64,000 bases of DNA from Jeotgalibacillus campisalis (GCF_000829515.1 NZ_JXRR01000021.1:81290-145289); one strand, 5' to 3'. Shown: positions 26,662-35,383, counted from the first letter of the stretch. Numbers and translations: made by a program. The notes: generated by a model not told the origin, from the sequence alone.

Positions 26662-27219
26662 ATGCAGACTGTACAATACGCTTCTCAAATCGTTGCAGAA
26701 TTAGAAAAGTCTGCTGCGTTACTTTCTGATCAAGAGGCTGAGACGTTAGTAAACAGCATTCTAAAAGCCAAAAAGGTTTTTGTAGCAGGAGGCGGCAGGT
26801 CCGGTTTTATGGCAAAATCCTTTGTGATGCGAATGATGCATATGGGAATTGACGCCTATGTCATCGGAGAAACCGTCACCCCTACTTTTGAGGAAGATGA
26901 TCTGCTCATTATTGGTTCAGGCTCCGGCGAAACAAAAGGGCTGGTTTCGATTGCTGAAAAAGCAAAGAGTATTGGCGGAACGATTGCAGCTGTCACCATT
27001 AACCCGGATTCTACCATAGGAAAGCTCTCGACTTTTACTGTCAAACTTCCCGGCGCGCCAAAGGATCAGTCTCAAAGCGACTTTCATACGATCCAGCCGA
27101 TGGGCTCTCTTTTTGAACAAACCTTATTGGTGTTCTATGATGCATTGATCTTACGGTTCATGGAGAAAAATGGACTCGATAATGATAAAATGTACGGAAA
27201 ACACGCAAATCTTGAATAA
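26662..27219 (+). CDS. hxlB: 6-phospho-3-hexuloisomerase
   Basis: 185-aa SIS-domain isomerase converting arabino-3-hexulose 6-phosphate to fructose 6-phosphate. VAGGGRSGFMAKSFVMRMMHMG (about 35-56) and IIGSGSGETKGLVSIAEKAKSIGG (about 78-101) are the SIS phosphosugar-binding motifs. The C-terminus IQPMGSLFEQTLLVFYDALILRFM ends in the family's typical HANLE. It starts 6 bases after the hxlA stop with no good Shine-Dalgarno site of its own, so it probably depends on coupled translation. Confidence 0.96.
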   Translation: MQTVQYASQIVAELEKSAALLSDQEAETLVNSILKAKKVFVAGGGRSGFMAKSFVMRMMHMGIDAYVIGETVTPTFEEDDLLIIGSGSGETKGLVSIAEKAKSIGGTIAAVTINPDSTIGKLSTFTVKLPGAPKDQSQSDFHTIQPMGSLFEQTLLVFYDALILRFMEKNGLDNDKMYGKHANLE

Positions 27220-27270
27220 AAAAGCTGACCAGCAAGTCCGTGCAACGACGGACTTCTGGCAGCTTTTTTT
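27217..27270 (+). terminator. Intrinsic terminator of hxlAB
   Basis: Long stem (AAAAAGCTG-CCAG-AAGTCCGT paired with ACGGACTT-CTGG-CAGCTTTTT) ending in seven T; A run on the other side allows use by the convergent gene. Confidence 0.9.
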
Positions 27271-27279
27271 CTTTATGTC

Positions 27280-28050
27280 TTATTCTAAAAAATCAATGTT
27301 AAAATGCAGACGTGCCAGCTCATTGAAGTCTTCTTCTCTAATTTCTTCTTTTCTACTTTCTCCATTCGCCCACTCTGTAAACGATTTATCCGTCAACGTT
27401 TTATTACCTTCTTTCGTCAGCTGGGTAACCAGGAGCTGTTTATTAAATGGCGAAAGCTCTTCATCGATTAGCAGATCTCTTACTTCATTCCATGATGAAA
27501 TTTCCACTGGCTCAGGAGTAAATGCATACCCTGTTCTCCAGTCATTATCTTTATGTCTTACGATCATTTCCAGTATAAATTCATCTTCCCACGTTCGAAT
27601 CCGGAATTTCCCATTAGAAGACTCAACGCTCTCACTATTGAACGGAACTGGAACAAGCGGGATGTTCCCGCCAAATCCTGTGTCAATTAAGTAATCCCGA
27701 TTCTTATAGGTCAGCTTTATTGCTGCATGCGTCTTGCCAATCGCACTCCATGTCATGGTGTCGGGATTAAAAACCCGCCCTTTTATCATGTTGACCTGAA
27801 AACCATTTTCGGCTAAAAATAAGAAAAGGACAGTGCTTAATTCATAGCATAATCCTCCCTGTTTAAGAGTCAGCAGCTTATGAACCATGAATTCTTCGGT
27901 CAGTTCATCCTTTTCCTTTTTCATAATCGCCGTATTTTCGAAGGGAATGCTAAACGCCGTTTTTTCAAGTAAAGAAGGTAAGTGAGCAAACTCGAGCGGC
28001 TGATCGATTGGAAATCCTGTACGCTGACGGAACAGTTCGTTGATTTTCAT
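27280..28050 (-). CDS. Arylamine N-acetyltransferase family protein
   Basis: 256 aa. The cysteine-protease-like triad of the family is intact: Cys in QGGLCYELSTVL (RGGxC-type, about 67), His in GKTHAAIKL (about 107) and Asp in YLIDTGFGG (about 122). Members transfer acetyl from acetyl-CoA to aromatic amines or hydrazines; the natural substrate is unknown. Start ATG 28050 has GAAAGGAGGAAACCA upstream. Cytoplasmic, apparently monocistronic. Confidence 0.92.
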   Translation of the reverse strand: MKINELFRQRTGFPIDQPLEFAHLPSLLEKTAFSIPFENTAIMKKEKDELTEEFMVHKLLTLKQGGLCYELSTVLFLFLAENGFQVNMIKGRVFNPDTMTWSAIGKTHAAIKLTYKNRDYLIDTGFGGNIPLVPVPFNSESVESSNGKFRIRTWEDEFILEMIVRHKDNDWRTGYAFTPEPVEISSWNEVRDLLIDEELSPFNKQLLVTQLTKEGNKTLTDKSFTEWANGESRKEEIREEDFNELARLHFNIDFLE

Positions 28051-28064
28051 TGGTTTCCTCCTTT

Positions 28065-28086
28065 CACTTCAATGAACCTATTCTTT
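28065..28086. repeat. Solo fragment of the 54-kb repeat
   Basis: These 22 bases match the right end of the tandem repeat units (53719-53740) at 21 positions, including the terminal AATGAACC. Probably the remnant of a dispersed copy. Confidence 0.45.
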
Positions 28087-28195
28087 CAATCTTTTGGTGG
28101 ATAATATATTCTCATTATAACTTTGCATAATTTTCAGGAGAAAACCGGTTCTTGATTTCCCTTGAGCTACATAAATGAACTATTATCCTAAACCT

Positions 28196-28242
28196 TAAAA
28201 AAGAAAGAATGTTTTCATGAGTGAAATCATGAAAACATTCTT
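28196..28242 (-). terminator. Intrinsic terminator of rlmN
   Basis: Perfect 16-bp stem AAGAATGTTTTCATGA/TCATGAAAACATTCTT (28205-28220, 28227-28242) with a T-rich run on the - strand, just past the rlmN stop. Confidence 0.9.
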
Positions 28243-28259
28243 CTTAGTAGTGAAACTAA

Positions 28260-29330
28260 TTAATTTGTAACTTTGTCTTTTTTAATTTGCTTGCTTCGAA
28301 GCTGACCGCATGCTGCGTCGATGTCAGAGCCCTGCTCGACACGCACGCCGCAATTGATGCCGCGTTTCAGGAGCGTTTCATAAAATTCAACGATCGCTTT
28401 TTTCGTGCTGCGCTCATATTGATTGTGTTCGTCAACCGGGTTGTACGGAATCAGGTTGACATAGGATAGATGGCGCTTGTTGCTGAGAAGATTGGCAAGC
28501 TGCACCGCTTCTTCCTTATGGTCGTTGACATCTTTCAGCAGAATATACTCAAAGGTTATTCTGCGGTTTGTTTTTTCCAGATAGTAATCAATGGACGGCA
28601 TCAGCTTTTCAAGCGGATAGGCACGGTTAATTTTCATGATCTGCGTTCGCAGCTCGTTATTTGGAGCGTGAAGAGAAACAGCGAGATTAATCTGAATATC
28701 CTCATCTGCAAAGTCATAAATTTTGTTGGCAAGTCCGCTTGTAGAAACAGTAATATGACGTGCGCCGATTGAAAGACCTTTTTGATCATTCACCACGCGG
28801 AAAAAGTCCATCATATTTGAGTAGTTGTCAAATGGTTCGCCAATCCCCATTACAACGATATGGCTTACGCGTTCATCTTTGCCCATGCTGTCTAGATGAT
28901 GCTGAACATTCATGATCTGCTCGACGATTTCCCCACCTGATAAATCACGGTTCTTCTTCAGCAGTCCGCTGGCACAGAACGTACAGCCGATATTACAGCC
29001 AACCTGGGTTGTTACACAAACAGAAAGCCCGTAATTAAATCGCATCAGCACAGTCTCTATCAAGTTGCCATCTTCAAGCTTGAATAAAAACTTAATCGTA
29101 CCGTCTTCTGATTTTTGTACAACTTCTTCTTTTAGTGACTGAATATAGAAATGCTCATCAAGCAATGCTACACAGTCTGTATTCAAATTTTTCATTTGAG
29201 AAAAGTCTGTTACACGTTTTTTATACAGCCAATCCCAGATCTGTGCTGCACGGAATTTCTTTTGGCCCTGTTCCACCAGCCATAGTGTCAATTGCTCTAA
29301 TGTTAATCCATAAATGGATGTTTTAGTCAT
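28260..29330 (-). CDS. rlmN: 23S rRNA (A2503-C2) methyltransferase, dual-specificity
   Basis: 356-aa radical SAM enzyme that methylates C2 of A2503 in 23S rRNA (and A37 of some tRNAs). The 4Fe-4S motif [11 protein letters not shown] is at about 111-121, GGEIVEQI and [15 protein letters not shown] follow. Two further Cys near the C-terminus, in [19 protein letters not shown], are the acceptor Cys region. Length and motifs fit RlmN; the A2503-C8 enzyme Cfr is shorter in places and not indicated. Start ATG 29330 has GAGGGTTTTACC upstream. Confidence 0.95.
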   Translation of the reverse strand: MTKTSIYGLTLEQLTLWLVEQGQKKFRAAQIWDWLYKKRVTDFSQMKNLNTDCVALLDEHFYIQSLKEEVVQKSEDGTIKFLFKLEDGNLIETVLMRFNYGLSVCVTTQVGCNIGCTFCASGLLKKNRDLSGGEIVEQIMNVQHHLDSMGKDERVSHIVVMGIGEPFDNYSNMMDFFRVVNDQKGLSIGARHITVSTSGLANKIYDFADEDIQINLAVSLHAPNNELRTQIMKINRAYPLEKLMPSIDYYLEKTNRRITFEYILLKDVNDHKEEAVQLANLLSNKRHLSYVNLIPYNPVDEHNQYERSTKKAIVEFYETLLKRGINCGVRVEQGSDIDAACGQLRSKQIKKDKVTN

Positions 29331-29505
29331 GGTAAAACCCTCTTTTCAAAATTCACCTGTAGAAGGTAAATTTGTTTATTTCAGTGACTTGTCCTGTTAT
29401 TTTCAGTTGCTTATCAAACGTATCTTCATTTACATCACCCGTTATTTTACCACAAGTCAAGCTGAAATTAAAGTGATAAGTTCTCTTCTTTCATTTATAC
29501 ACAAT

Positions 29506-29543
29506 AAGAAGCCAGGTTCATTGAGTAATGAACCTGGCTTCTT
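29506..29543. terminator. Hairpin terminator after the methyltransferase gene
   Basis: Perfect 17-bp stem (29506-29522 with 29527-29543) with GAGT tetraloop, starting 3 bases past the stop. T run on the - strand is weak. Confidence 0.8.
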
Positions 29544-29545
29544 TC

Positions 29546-30172
29546 CTACGCTGTTATAACAAAAATCCCGCCACAATGGGAGACTGACTGATATTCACAA
29601 TGACCGTAGGGGGTCAGTGCTTCAGTTATTTCATCCGCAGCGAAATAAAATTCATCATGATCCCAGTGAGAGAGATTGTCACTTTTACATTGCTCTAATT
29701 GCTGGCGGTTTTTAAAAGAAATGTCACCAATTAAGATTTTCCCTGTTTTTGAAAGGAGCGGAAGCAGGTTATGAATAAACCCCACTTTTTCCCGGTCAGA
29801 TAAATGATGCAGTGCATAGGTGCTAATTATAAAATCGTACTTTTTTTGTTTTAATGAGTCAGGCAGTCCTTTTGAAAAGTCCCATTCCATTAAGTTCGCG
29901 TCAGGCATTTTCATTTGAGCATGCCGGATCATTTCGGATGAAAAGTCGATTCCGTCAATTGCGTGGCCATTCTCATAAAGCTTGCCTGTTAACACGCCTG
30001 TACCGAACCCGATATCCAGCACATTTGATTGTGGTTTTTTCATCACTTCATTAAAAATCATATTCAAGATCTTTTTGTAGCCTGCAAATGGGTACTCATT
30101 TTTTTCTTCACTTACCTGTACCGTCTTATCATAATCATTTGCCCAAAGATTAAATCCTTTTTGATTCAACAT
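29546..30172 (-). CDS. Class I SAM-dependent methyltransferase
   Basis: 208 aa. SAM-binding motif I VLDIGFGTGVLTGKLY (about 51-66), motif II acidic IDGIDFSSEMI, and post-motifs FIISTYALHHL and ILIGDISF are typical of small-molecule methyltransferases of the UbiE/Coq5-like superfamily. Substrate unknown. The Shine-Dalgarno site (AGGAGGAG, 30189-30182) lies in the loop of a possible hairpin, and a 17-codon leader ORF sits 66 bases upstream. That layout resembles translational attenuation of resistance methyltransferases, but this protein is not an Erm-type rRNA enzyme by sequence. Confidence 0.87.
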   Translation of the reverse strand: MLNQKGFNLWANDYDKTVQVSEEKNEYPFAGYKKILNMIFNEVMKKPQSNVLDIGFGTGVLTGKLYENGHAIDGIDFSSEMIRHAQMKMPDANLMEWDFSKGLPDSLKQKKYDFIISTYALHHLSDREKVGFIHNLLPLLSKTGKILIGDISFKNRQQLEQCKSDNLSHWDHDEFYFAADEITEALTPYGHCEYQSVSHCGGIFVITA

Positions 30173-30176
30173 TTAT

Positions 30177-30210
30177 GAATGCTCCTCCTGAATAGAACGT
30201 TCATGCATTC
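30177..30210 (-). promoter_or_regulatory. Possible SD-sequestering hairpin before the methyltransferase
   Basis: GAATGC (30177-30182) and GCATTC (30205-30210) are perfectly complementary and enclose the AGGAGG ribosome binding site; AACGTT inside is itself palindromic. Confidence 0.4.
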
Positions 30211-30238
30211 GGGTCGAAGCCGATTTTGCTCACACGCT

Positions 30239-30292
30239 CTATTTCTTTTTCTCTTTTCCTCTTTGGCTAAAAATGCGATATGTGTTTTTCAT
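30239..30292 (-). CDS. Candidate 17-aa leader peptide
   Basis: Short ORF encoding MKNTYRIFSQRGKEKKK, preceded by AAAGGTGGAGATCAC, an excellent Shine-Dalgarno site. It lies just upstream of the methyltransferase gene on the same strand. Its strong translation signal, highly basic C-terminus and position before a hairpin-masked ribosome binding site suggest a regulatory leader rather than a chance ORF. Confidence 0.45.
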   Translation of the reverse strand: MKNTYRIFSQRGKEKKK

Positions 30293-30336
30293 GTGATCTC
30301 CACCTTTCTTGAATGTATTTATTTTACCATAGTTTT

Positions 30337-31203
30337 CTAAGTATTCAGTACGGTATTTTTCCCCTTCAGAAACGTGGTCATATGATTATTCACTAATTTT
30401 GGCTGCTCAATATGCACCCAGTGAGTTGCATCCACAAGCACCGTACTGACGTTTGAGCATTGCTTTTCATTTTCCTCTGCAATGGCAAGTGAGAGGAAGG
30501 TATCCTGTATCCCCCATATGATTTGGACGGGAACAGTGATGACAGGTGAGTCCTCCTGTTTTTGTTTTGCTTTAAGTGCACGATACCAATTAATCATCGC
30601 GGTAAGAGAACCAGGTCTCGACCAGGCTTCTTCATACAACTCCAGGTCTTTTTCAGTAAATGCATATGGACGGCTTGTCGAGAGAAGTGCCTTTTTCAGC
30701 CGCTTAAATTGATTTTTTTGCAGCAGCCATTCAGGCAATTTCGGTATTTGAAAAAAGAACACATATAAACTTTTTAAAAACTGCACAGGTTTTCTTTTCA
30801 TCGTATCCTTCAAGACAGCTGGATGCGGACTGTTTAAGATCACTAATTTTTCAACCCATTCAGATCGCGTCCCTGCCAAGTGCCATGCTACGACGCCTCC
30901 CCAGTCATGACCGATCACAACCGCTTTCTCGTGCCCGAAGCTCTCAATTAACCCAATCACATCATCCCGCAGCTGATCCAGTACATACGCCTGTTCACCC
31001 AATGGCTTATCACTTTTATTGTAGCCGCGCTGGTCAGGAACGACTACGCGATACCCCTGCTCCACTAAAGTGTCGATCTGTTCCCGCCAGCTGTACCAGA
31101 GCTCAGGAAATCCGTGAAGCAAGACGGCAAGAGGACCATCCTGTTTTCCAGCTGTTCCAACATGCAGCGTGATCCCATTTGTTTGTATGCAGCTGAATTC
31201 CAT
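30337..31203 (-). CDS. Alpha/beta hydrolase (epoxide hydrolase / haloalkane dehalogenase-like)
   Basis: 288 aa. HGFPELWYSWREQI (oxyanion HG-x-P, about 30-43) and GHDWGGVVAWHLAG (nucleophile Asp in the elbow G-H-D-W-G, about 97-110) mark the epoxide hydrolase subgroup, in which Asp rather than Ser attacks. The catalytic His is probably in ATHWVHIEQP near residue 263, and IWGIQDTFLS gives the acid. Cytoplasmic; substrate unknown. AAGGGGGAAC precedes the ATG. Confidence 0.9.
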   Translation of the reverse strand: MEFSCIQTNGITLHVGTAGKQDGPLAVLLHGFPELWYSWREQIDTLVEQGYRVVVPDQRGYNKSDKPLGEQAYVLDQLRDDVIGLIESFGHEKAVVIGHDWGGVVAWHLAGTRSEWVEKLVILNSPHPAVLKDTMKRKPVQFLKSLYVFFFQIPKLPEWLLQKNQFKRLKKALLSTSRPYAFTEKDLELYEEAWSRPGSLTAMINWYRALKAKQKQEDSPVITVPVQIIWGIQDTFLSLAIAEENEKQCSNVSTVLVDATHWVHIEQPKLVNNHMTTFLKGKNTVLNT

Positions 31204-31382
31204 TTTAGTTCCCCCTTATTTAAAATTGGCTATTCTACTGTTTTCTCTTTTATTTAAAAGTCAAACCCAAAAAAGCTTGGGACAATTTTGTCTCAAGCTC
31301 TTTGACCGATTCACTTCGCTTCAGGTGGACGCTTTCTTACCTCCAGTCAAGCTTTTTTTAAAAAAATATCTAAACAGTTGAT

Positions 31383-31524
31383 AGTGAAAGTGATGAGCTT
31401 AAACAGGCTATGGTTGAAGCGGTAACCTCAGGTCTGAGTTTTCACAGCTGATACTGACCATGCTTGTAATGAAAGTACAGCCTATGCTGCATATTTGATC
31501 TGCCAAACATGCAAAATTAAGTAG
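31383..31524 (+). pseudogene. Frameshifted 3' end of a degraded gene
   Basis: Frame one reads SESDELKQAMVEAVTSGLSFH and then a stop; moving one base, at 31447, the reading continues ADTDHACNESTAYAAYLI and a few more residues to a TAG at 31522-31524. Composition looks like protein, there is no start codon, and a + strand terminator with no intact gene lies downstream. Family not recognised. Confidence 0.35.
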
Positions 31525-31680
31525 TGTATAAAAGAAAAGGAATCTTTTCTGTGCTGTGGTTCAACCATTTTTAGTGGAGCACAATTTTGGGAGCTTTAAA
31601 ACAAGTACTGCAGCCGAATGATCCGGCTGCAAGTGAATCGACACTCGGAAATCGTCTGCCTGCAGGGTAATGAGCTGATC

Positions 31681-31724
31681 AGAGCGGCTGAGCCACTTTT
31701 GTCTCAGCCGCTCTAACTTTTTTG
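31681..31724 (+). terminator. Orphan + strand intrinsic terminator
   Basis: Perfect 12-bp stem AGAGCGGCTGAG/CTCAGCCGCTCT (31681-31692, 31703-31714) followed by AACTTTTTT. No intact + gene precedes it. Confidence 0.8.
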
Positions 31725-31802
31725 CGATTTAAAGTCAGGATAAATGAATTGGATTGCTGTTCCTTTTGCAGGGAATCGTTATCCCATTTCTTGATTTCTC
31801 TG

Positions 31803-32468
31803 TCAAATAACAATCCTTCTTATCAAACAAAAGGCTTCAGCTGCATTTACCCCAATTGTGGAGCCTCTTAATTTTGCCAGGGAAGTAATGGCTTCAAGAG
31901 ATCTGGGGTGTGGAAAGGTTGTTAATTGGGTTTTAAAATAGCTCATGGCTTTTATTTTTTTATCCAGATAATTGCTGACATTAACAAACGCATTTGGAAT
32001 AAATACATTGGTGACATGCGGAACGTTCCACTCTGTCTCTGATAACGTTTCATACGAATATACTTCTAATACTTTATGAACCTTTATTGGCCTAACGCCA
32101 ACCATGGTGGCTTGAGAAACGATAAAGTGATCCAAATGCATATCTCCATAGTGAGGAATATAAACGATATCCGGTTTTACTTCATCTATTATCGTATTTA
32201 TTTTTTTATTAATTTCGTGTTTTGGTATTTCACTCAACATAACCGCTGGAAACTCTAAGAAGAACGTCTCTTTGATGCCAAGGCAGTTATGAGATGCCAG
32301 GGCTTCGCTGCGAAGCATTTTTAAAAAATCTTCAGGGAACATGGAAGGATGACCGCTGGTTACAACAGCTACATAAACGTCATGACCTTCATCGACATAT
32401 TTAGCAATTGTGCCTCCTGCACCCAATACTTCATCATCAGCATGTGGAGCTACCACTAAAACGTTCAT
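31803..32468 (-). CDS. PIG-L family N-deacetylase
   Basis: 221 aa LmbE/PIG-L fold zinc hydrolase. The metal motif PHADDEVLGAGGT (PHxDDE, residues 8-20) and the second His motif HYGDMHLDH (about 105-113) are intact. Family members remove N-acetyl groups from GlcNAc-containing lipids or nucleotide-linked sugars. Its ATG overlaps the stop of the formyltransferase gene by 4 bases, so it is translationally coupled, third in a three-gene operon. Together the products suggest conversion of an N-acetyl to an N-formyl sugar (inference). GGGGGGAAATAG precedes the ATG. Confidence 0.9.
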   Translation of the reverse strand: MNVLVVAPHADDEVLGAGGTIAKYVDEGHDVYVAVVTSGHPSMFPEDFLKMLRSEALASHNCLGIKETFFLEFPAVMLSEIPKHEINKKINTIIDEVKPDIVYIPHYGDMHLDHFIVSQATMVGVRPIKVHKVLEVYSYETLSETEWNVPHVTNVFIPNAFVNVSNYLDKKIKAMSYFKTQLTTFPHPRSLEAITSLAKLRGSTIGVNAAEAFCLIRRIVI

Positions 32469-33388
32469 CTATTTCCCCCCTGGGACCCAAACTTATGTCC
32501 TTCAATAAAAAGATTTTCATCCGATAAAACCTCGTAGTGTGTAATCACCAAAATCGAATCCTTTGTCAATACACCGATCTCACCGGATTGGCTGATCCAG
32601 GCGATTTGCCCAGGCTGACCAATTATCTTTTGATTCGTTTCTATATGTGCTTTCCATATAATTACCTTATTCCCTTTATAGTAACTAAAGGCGCCAGGGT
32701 AAGGTTTACTTGTGGCCCGGATAAGGGTTTGGATTTCTTTGCCTGATTGTTCCCAATCGATTTTTCCATCCTCAGGCCTTCTAACCAATAAAAATGTTGC
32801 TTTTTCATGATCCTGTTTACGAAAATCAACTGAATCATTATAAATATCGTAAATGCATTGATTTAGGGCTTCTTTCATCGCCCCACAAACCTTGTGATAG
32901 ACGTCCATCGCATAGTCGGTTTCTTCAATTGTATATGAAGATTGTTTAATAATATCACCTGAATCCAGCCCCTGATCAAGTCTAAATAAGGAAACTTTTG
33001 ATTCCGTCTCCCCCAAAATGATCTGCCAGGGGATAGCGGCTCTTCCTCTATGCTTCGGGAGGGGAGTCGGGTGAAAACCAATTGAATACTTTCTCGCCAT
33101 ACCAAGGAGATTCTCGGATAAGATTTGCGATAGACCCATGACATAAATGAAATCAGGGGCAACTTTTTTTATTTGATTTAAAACATCCTGGTGATTAATC
33201 TTAGTAAACGTCAAGAAGGGGATATTGTTTGCCAAAGCTATTTTATGGATGGGGAAGTAATCAGACACATTTTTAGCTGCTCCTTCATCAAGAGCACAGA
33301 CAAGATTAATTTTTACGCCTGTTTCGATTAAAGTTTCCAAGGCGATCTTACTGGAAATAACGGATCCGATAAAGACAGTCCTGCTCAT
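32465..33388 (-). CDS. Formyltransferase (methionyl-tRNA formyltransferase superfamily, sugar-type)
   Basis: 307 aa. The N-10-formyl-THF-dependent core has GFHPTPLPKHRGRAAIPWQII (about 107-127), corresponding to the catalytic H-x-S-x-L-P-x-x-x-G motif, followed by GDIIKQ. A C-terminal FMT-C-like domain (about 205-300, TRATSKPYPGAFSYYKGNKVIIW) is present. An N-terminal GSVISSKIALETLIETG start and the neighbours, a phosphoglycosyl transferase and a PIG-L deacetylase, favour a sugar N-formyltransferase over the housekeeping tRNA enzyme. Overlaps both neighbours by 4 bases. Confidence 0.85.
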   Translation of the reverse strand: MSRTVFIGSVISSKIALETLIETGVKINLVCALDEGAAKNVSDYFPIHKIALANNIPFLTFTKINHQDVLNQIKKVAPDFIYVMGLSQILSENLLGMARKYSIGFHPTPLPKHRGRAAIPWQIILGETESKVSLFRLDQGLDSGDIIKQSSYTIEETDYAMDVYHKVCGAMKEALNQCIYDIYNDSVDFRKQDHEKATFLLVRRPEDGKIDWEQSGKEIQTLIRATSKPYPGAFSYYKGNKVIIWKAHIETNQKIIGQPGQIAWISQSGEIGVLTKDSILVITHYEVLSDENLFIEGHKFGSQGGNR

Positions 33389-34053
33389 TTTTCACTTCCT
33401 TTCTTTACAATCGATTTGGATTTATTAAGAAATTTCTCTTCTCCAAGTAGGACAATCGCGAGGGTTTTTAAAATAATTTTCATATCCACTGCAAAACTGA
33501 CTTGATTGATATATTTTATGTCGTGAGCACTTTTTTCTTTTCGTTCCAAATAAATATTGCCATTTACCTGTGCCAGTCCAGTAAGGCCTGGTTTTACCTT
33601 AAATCGTTCCAGCTCCCATTCCTCATATTGTTCAAGGTACTCCGGCAGATTTGGTCTAGGTCCGACAAAGGACATATCCCCTTTTAGAATATTGATCAGC
33701 TGTGCTAATTCATCGATTTTAAATCGCCTTAAAAACGTCCCAATCGGAGTAATCCTGCTGTCACTGCCCCTGATTTCCACTCCAGCCTTTTGAAATAAAA
33801 CTGCATCCTGCTTCATCGTCCTGAATTTATAAACCATAAATATTTTTCGATCCATACCAGGTCTCTCCTGCATAAAAAAGACCGGTCCTTTTGAATCCAG
33901 TTTAATTAGAAGAATGACCACCAGTAAAATTGGGGACAACAGTATTACGGCAGCCAATGCTAGTACAAAATCTATCATTCTTTTATAATACCTGCTATAT
34001 AAATCCTTTGAGCCTCTTCGTGAAGGTGATTCTCTATTTTGCCCATTCTGCAT
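33385..34053 (-). CDS. Phosphoglycosyl transferase (bacterial sugar transferase family)
   Basis: 222 aa monotopic enzyme, second of its type in the window. One N-terminal hydrophobic segment (about 28-52) is followed by YKFRTMKQDA, RFKIDELAQLINILKGDMSFVGPRPN (catalytic DE pair) and KPGLTGLAQVNG. It attaches a sugar phosphate to undecaprenyl phosphate at the membrane. The first 20 residues are hydrophilic and basic. First gene of the three-gene operon; AAGGGGGTGATG precedes the ATG. Its donor sugar is probably different from that of the eps operon enzyme, given the separate modifying enzymes. Confidence 0.92.
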   Translation of the reverse strand: MQNGQNRESPSRRGSKDLYSRYYKRMIDFVLALAAVILLSPILLVVILLIKLDSKGPVFFMQERPGMDRKIFMVYKFRTMKQDAVLFQKAGVEIRGSDSRITPIGTFLRRFKIDELAQLINILKGDMSFVGPRPNLPEYLEQYEEWELERFKVKPGLTGLAQVNGNIYLERKEKSAHDIKYINQVSFAVDMKIILKTLAIVLLGEEKFLNKSKSIVKKGSEK

Positions 34054-34564
34054 TTTTCATCACCCCCTTGAAACTCTTTTCAGGTTCATTAAACAAAACC
34101 ATTCAAATTATATTCAAACGAGAACTAAAAAATGAGGCCTATTGCGGATGGTTTTTGTTAATCATCGAAGGCTTGTTAAAGAGAAAATAATTCATATTTA
34201 GAAAGGAATAATCTTATTAACTTAACCGGAAAATAAACACACCATCACTACAAACTTACATAGAAAATTTTTTTATGAAATTCTACTGTTTTGGATTTTA
34301 TTGAAGGGGAGGGGGAGCTGATTGGTAAAAGCGGGAGATGAAGGCCACCTGCTGCAACAAGTCTTGTCTTGAGGAAACATGCTCTGCAACATAAAAACAC
34401 CCCCCATTTAGAAGGCATTAACACAGTAGTTCAAAAAAACCAGTTTGATAGAGGCGGAGGCCAAGGAGTCGCCACCTTCCGCCCCGGTCACCTCTTACTA
34501 ATGATATATACTGCCTCATTTTAAACCTTTTTAAAAGTAATGCTTCAGCATCTTTGATTAAGAA
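34054..34564. other. Intergenic region with a GC hairpin
   Basis: About 510 bases without a supported gene. It presumably holds the promoter of the sugar transferase operon. A GC-rich imperfect hairpin (GGCGGAGG...CCTTCCGCC, 34455-34483), similar in style to the 54-kb repeats, lies near the peroxiredoxin end. Nothing else is clear. Confidence 0.5.
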
Positions 34565-35218
34565 TTATTTACTTTTTGTTTCTTTTACTACTTGAACTAC
34601 TTTAGAAGGCTCCACACGTTTTGTGTAATCAGATTCAACCTCTGCAAAAATAATTTCGCCTGATGAATCGATTACAAACGTTGCAGGCTTCGGAAGCTCC
34701 CAATCGTTATTTCCATTATGTCCCGGAACATCGAGTCCGGAATCTTTATAAACAGCGATTAGATCCTCCGGCATTTTAAATACCAGATCAAACTGCTCGG
34801 CTACTTCATTGGAATCGTCACTCAGCACAGTAAATTGAAGATCATTTTTTTCCTTTGTTGATAAAGAAGCATCCGGTTTTTCTGGGCTGATGGCGATAAG
34901 TGATGCACCAGCCTCTTTAATAGAAGAAAGCTCTCTTTGATACGCTTTTAATTCAAGATTGCAATATGGACACCAGCCGCCCCGGTAAAAGGTTAAAATG
35001 ACAGGGCCTTGTTTCAGCACTTCCTGAATCGAAATCTGTTCTCCAGCGGCATTGGGTAAAGTGAAAGCTGGTACTTGATCTCCTGCCTTCAAGCCTTGTG
35101 CAACACCAGATTCTTTTAATTCCTGCGTTGCTTTCGCCATAATTTCCTGCTTTTCTTTCGGCGCTTTTTGTTTAAACTGTTCCTTGTACGCTTGAATGTC
35201 CTCTAAAAGTGTTGTCAT
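34565..35218 (-). CDS. Peroxiredoxin-like thioredoxin-fold protein (AhpC/TSA)
   Basis: 217 aa. The redox site FYRGGWCPYCNLELKAYQRE (CPYC, about 85-88) sits at the position of the peroxidatic Cys in peroxiredoxin-like family proteins, which carry CxxC in place of the classic TFVCP motif. An N-terminal helical extension (about 1-45) precedes it. No signal peptide. Probably reduces peroxides or disulfides in the cytoplasm. AAAGGAGGCATTCATTC precedes the ATG. The first conserved gene beyond the ssrA-proximal island. Confidence 0.88.
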   Translation of the reverse strand: MTTLLEDIQAYKEQFKQKAPKEKQEIMAKATQELKESGVAQGLKAGDQVPAFTLPNAAGEQISIQEVLKQGPVILTFYRGGWCPYCNLELKAYQRELSSIKEAGASLIAISPEKPDASLSTKEKNDLQFTVLSDDSNEVAEQFDLVFKMPEDLIAVYKDSGLDVPGHNGNNDWELPKPATFVIDSSGEIIFAEVESDYTKRVEPSKVVQVVKETKSK

Positions 35219-35320
35219 GAATGAATGCCTCCTTTACGTTGACACCACTATAGCATGAAAGAAAGGAATGATGCTTTTAATCTGCCTGCTTAAAATGCAG
35301 ACCGTTTAAGATCCGTTTGC

Positions 35321-35364
35321 AAAAAAATAAAGCACAAGATTTCCAAAAGGAAACCTCATGCTTT
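35321..35364 (-). terminator. Terminator behind the decayed ssrA 3' copy
   Basis: Stem AAAGCA/TGCTTT with inner TTTCC-AAAA-GGAAA (35329-35364), followed on the - strand by a seven-base T run. No intact - strand gene ends here; it fits a former ssrA terminator. Confidence 0.7.
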
Positions 35365-35383
35365 AGGTTATTTATGAGTATAT

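Larger units (their letters stand above)
31204..31802. other. Gene-free stretch with repeat and gene relics
   Basis: About 600 bases without a full ORF. It holds a hairpin at 31274-31297 (AGCTTG-GGACA / TGTC-CAAGCT type), a CTTCGCTTCAGGTGGACGC fragment of a common Bacillus repeat (about 31315-31335), a frameshifted coding relic (31383-31524), a TGCAGCCG/CGGCTGCA hairpin near 31608-31631 and a + strand terminator. Confidence 0.55.
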
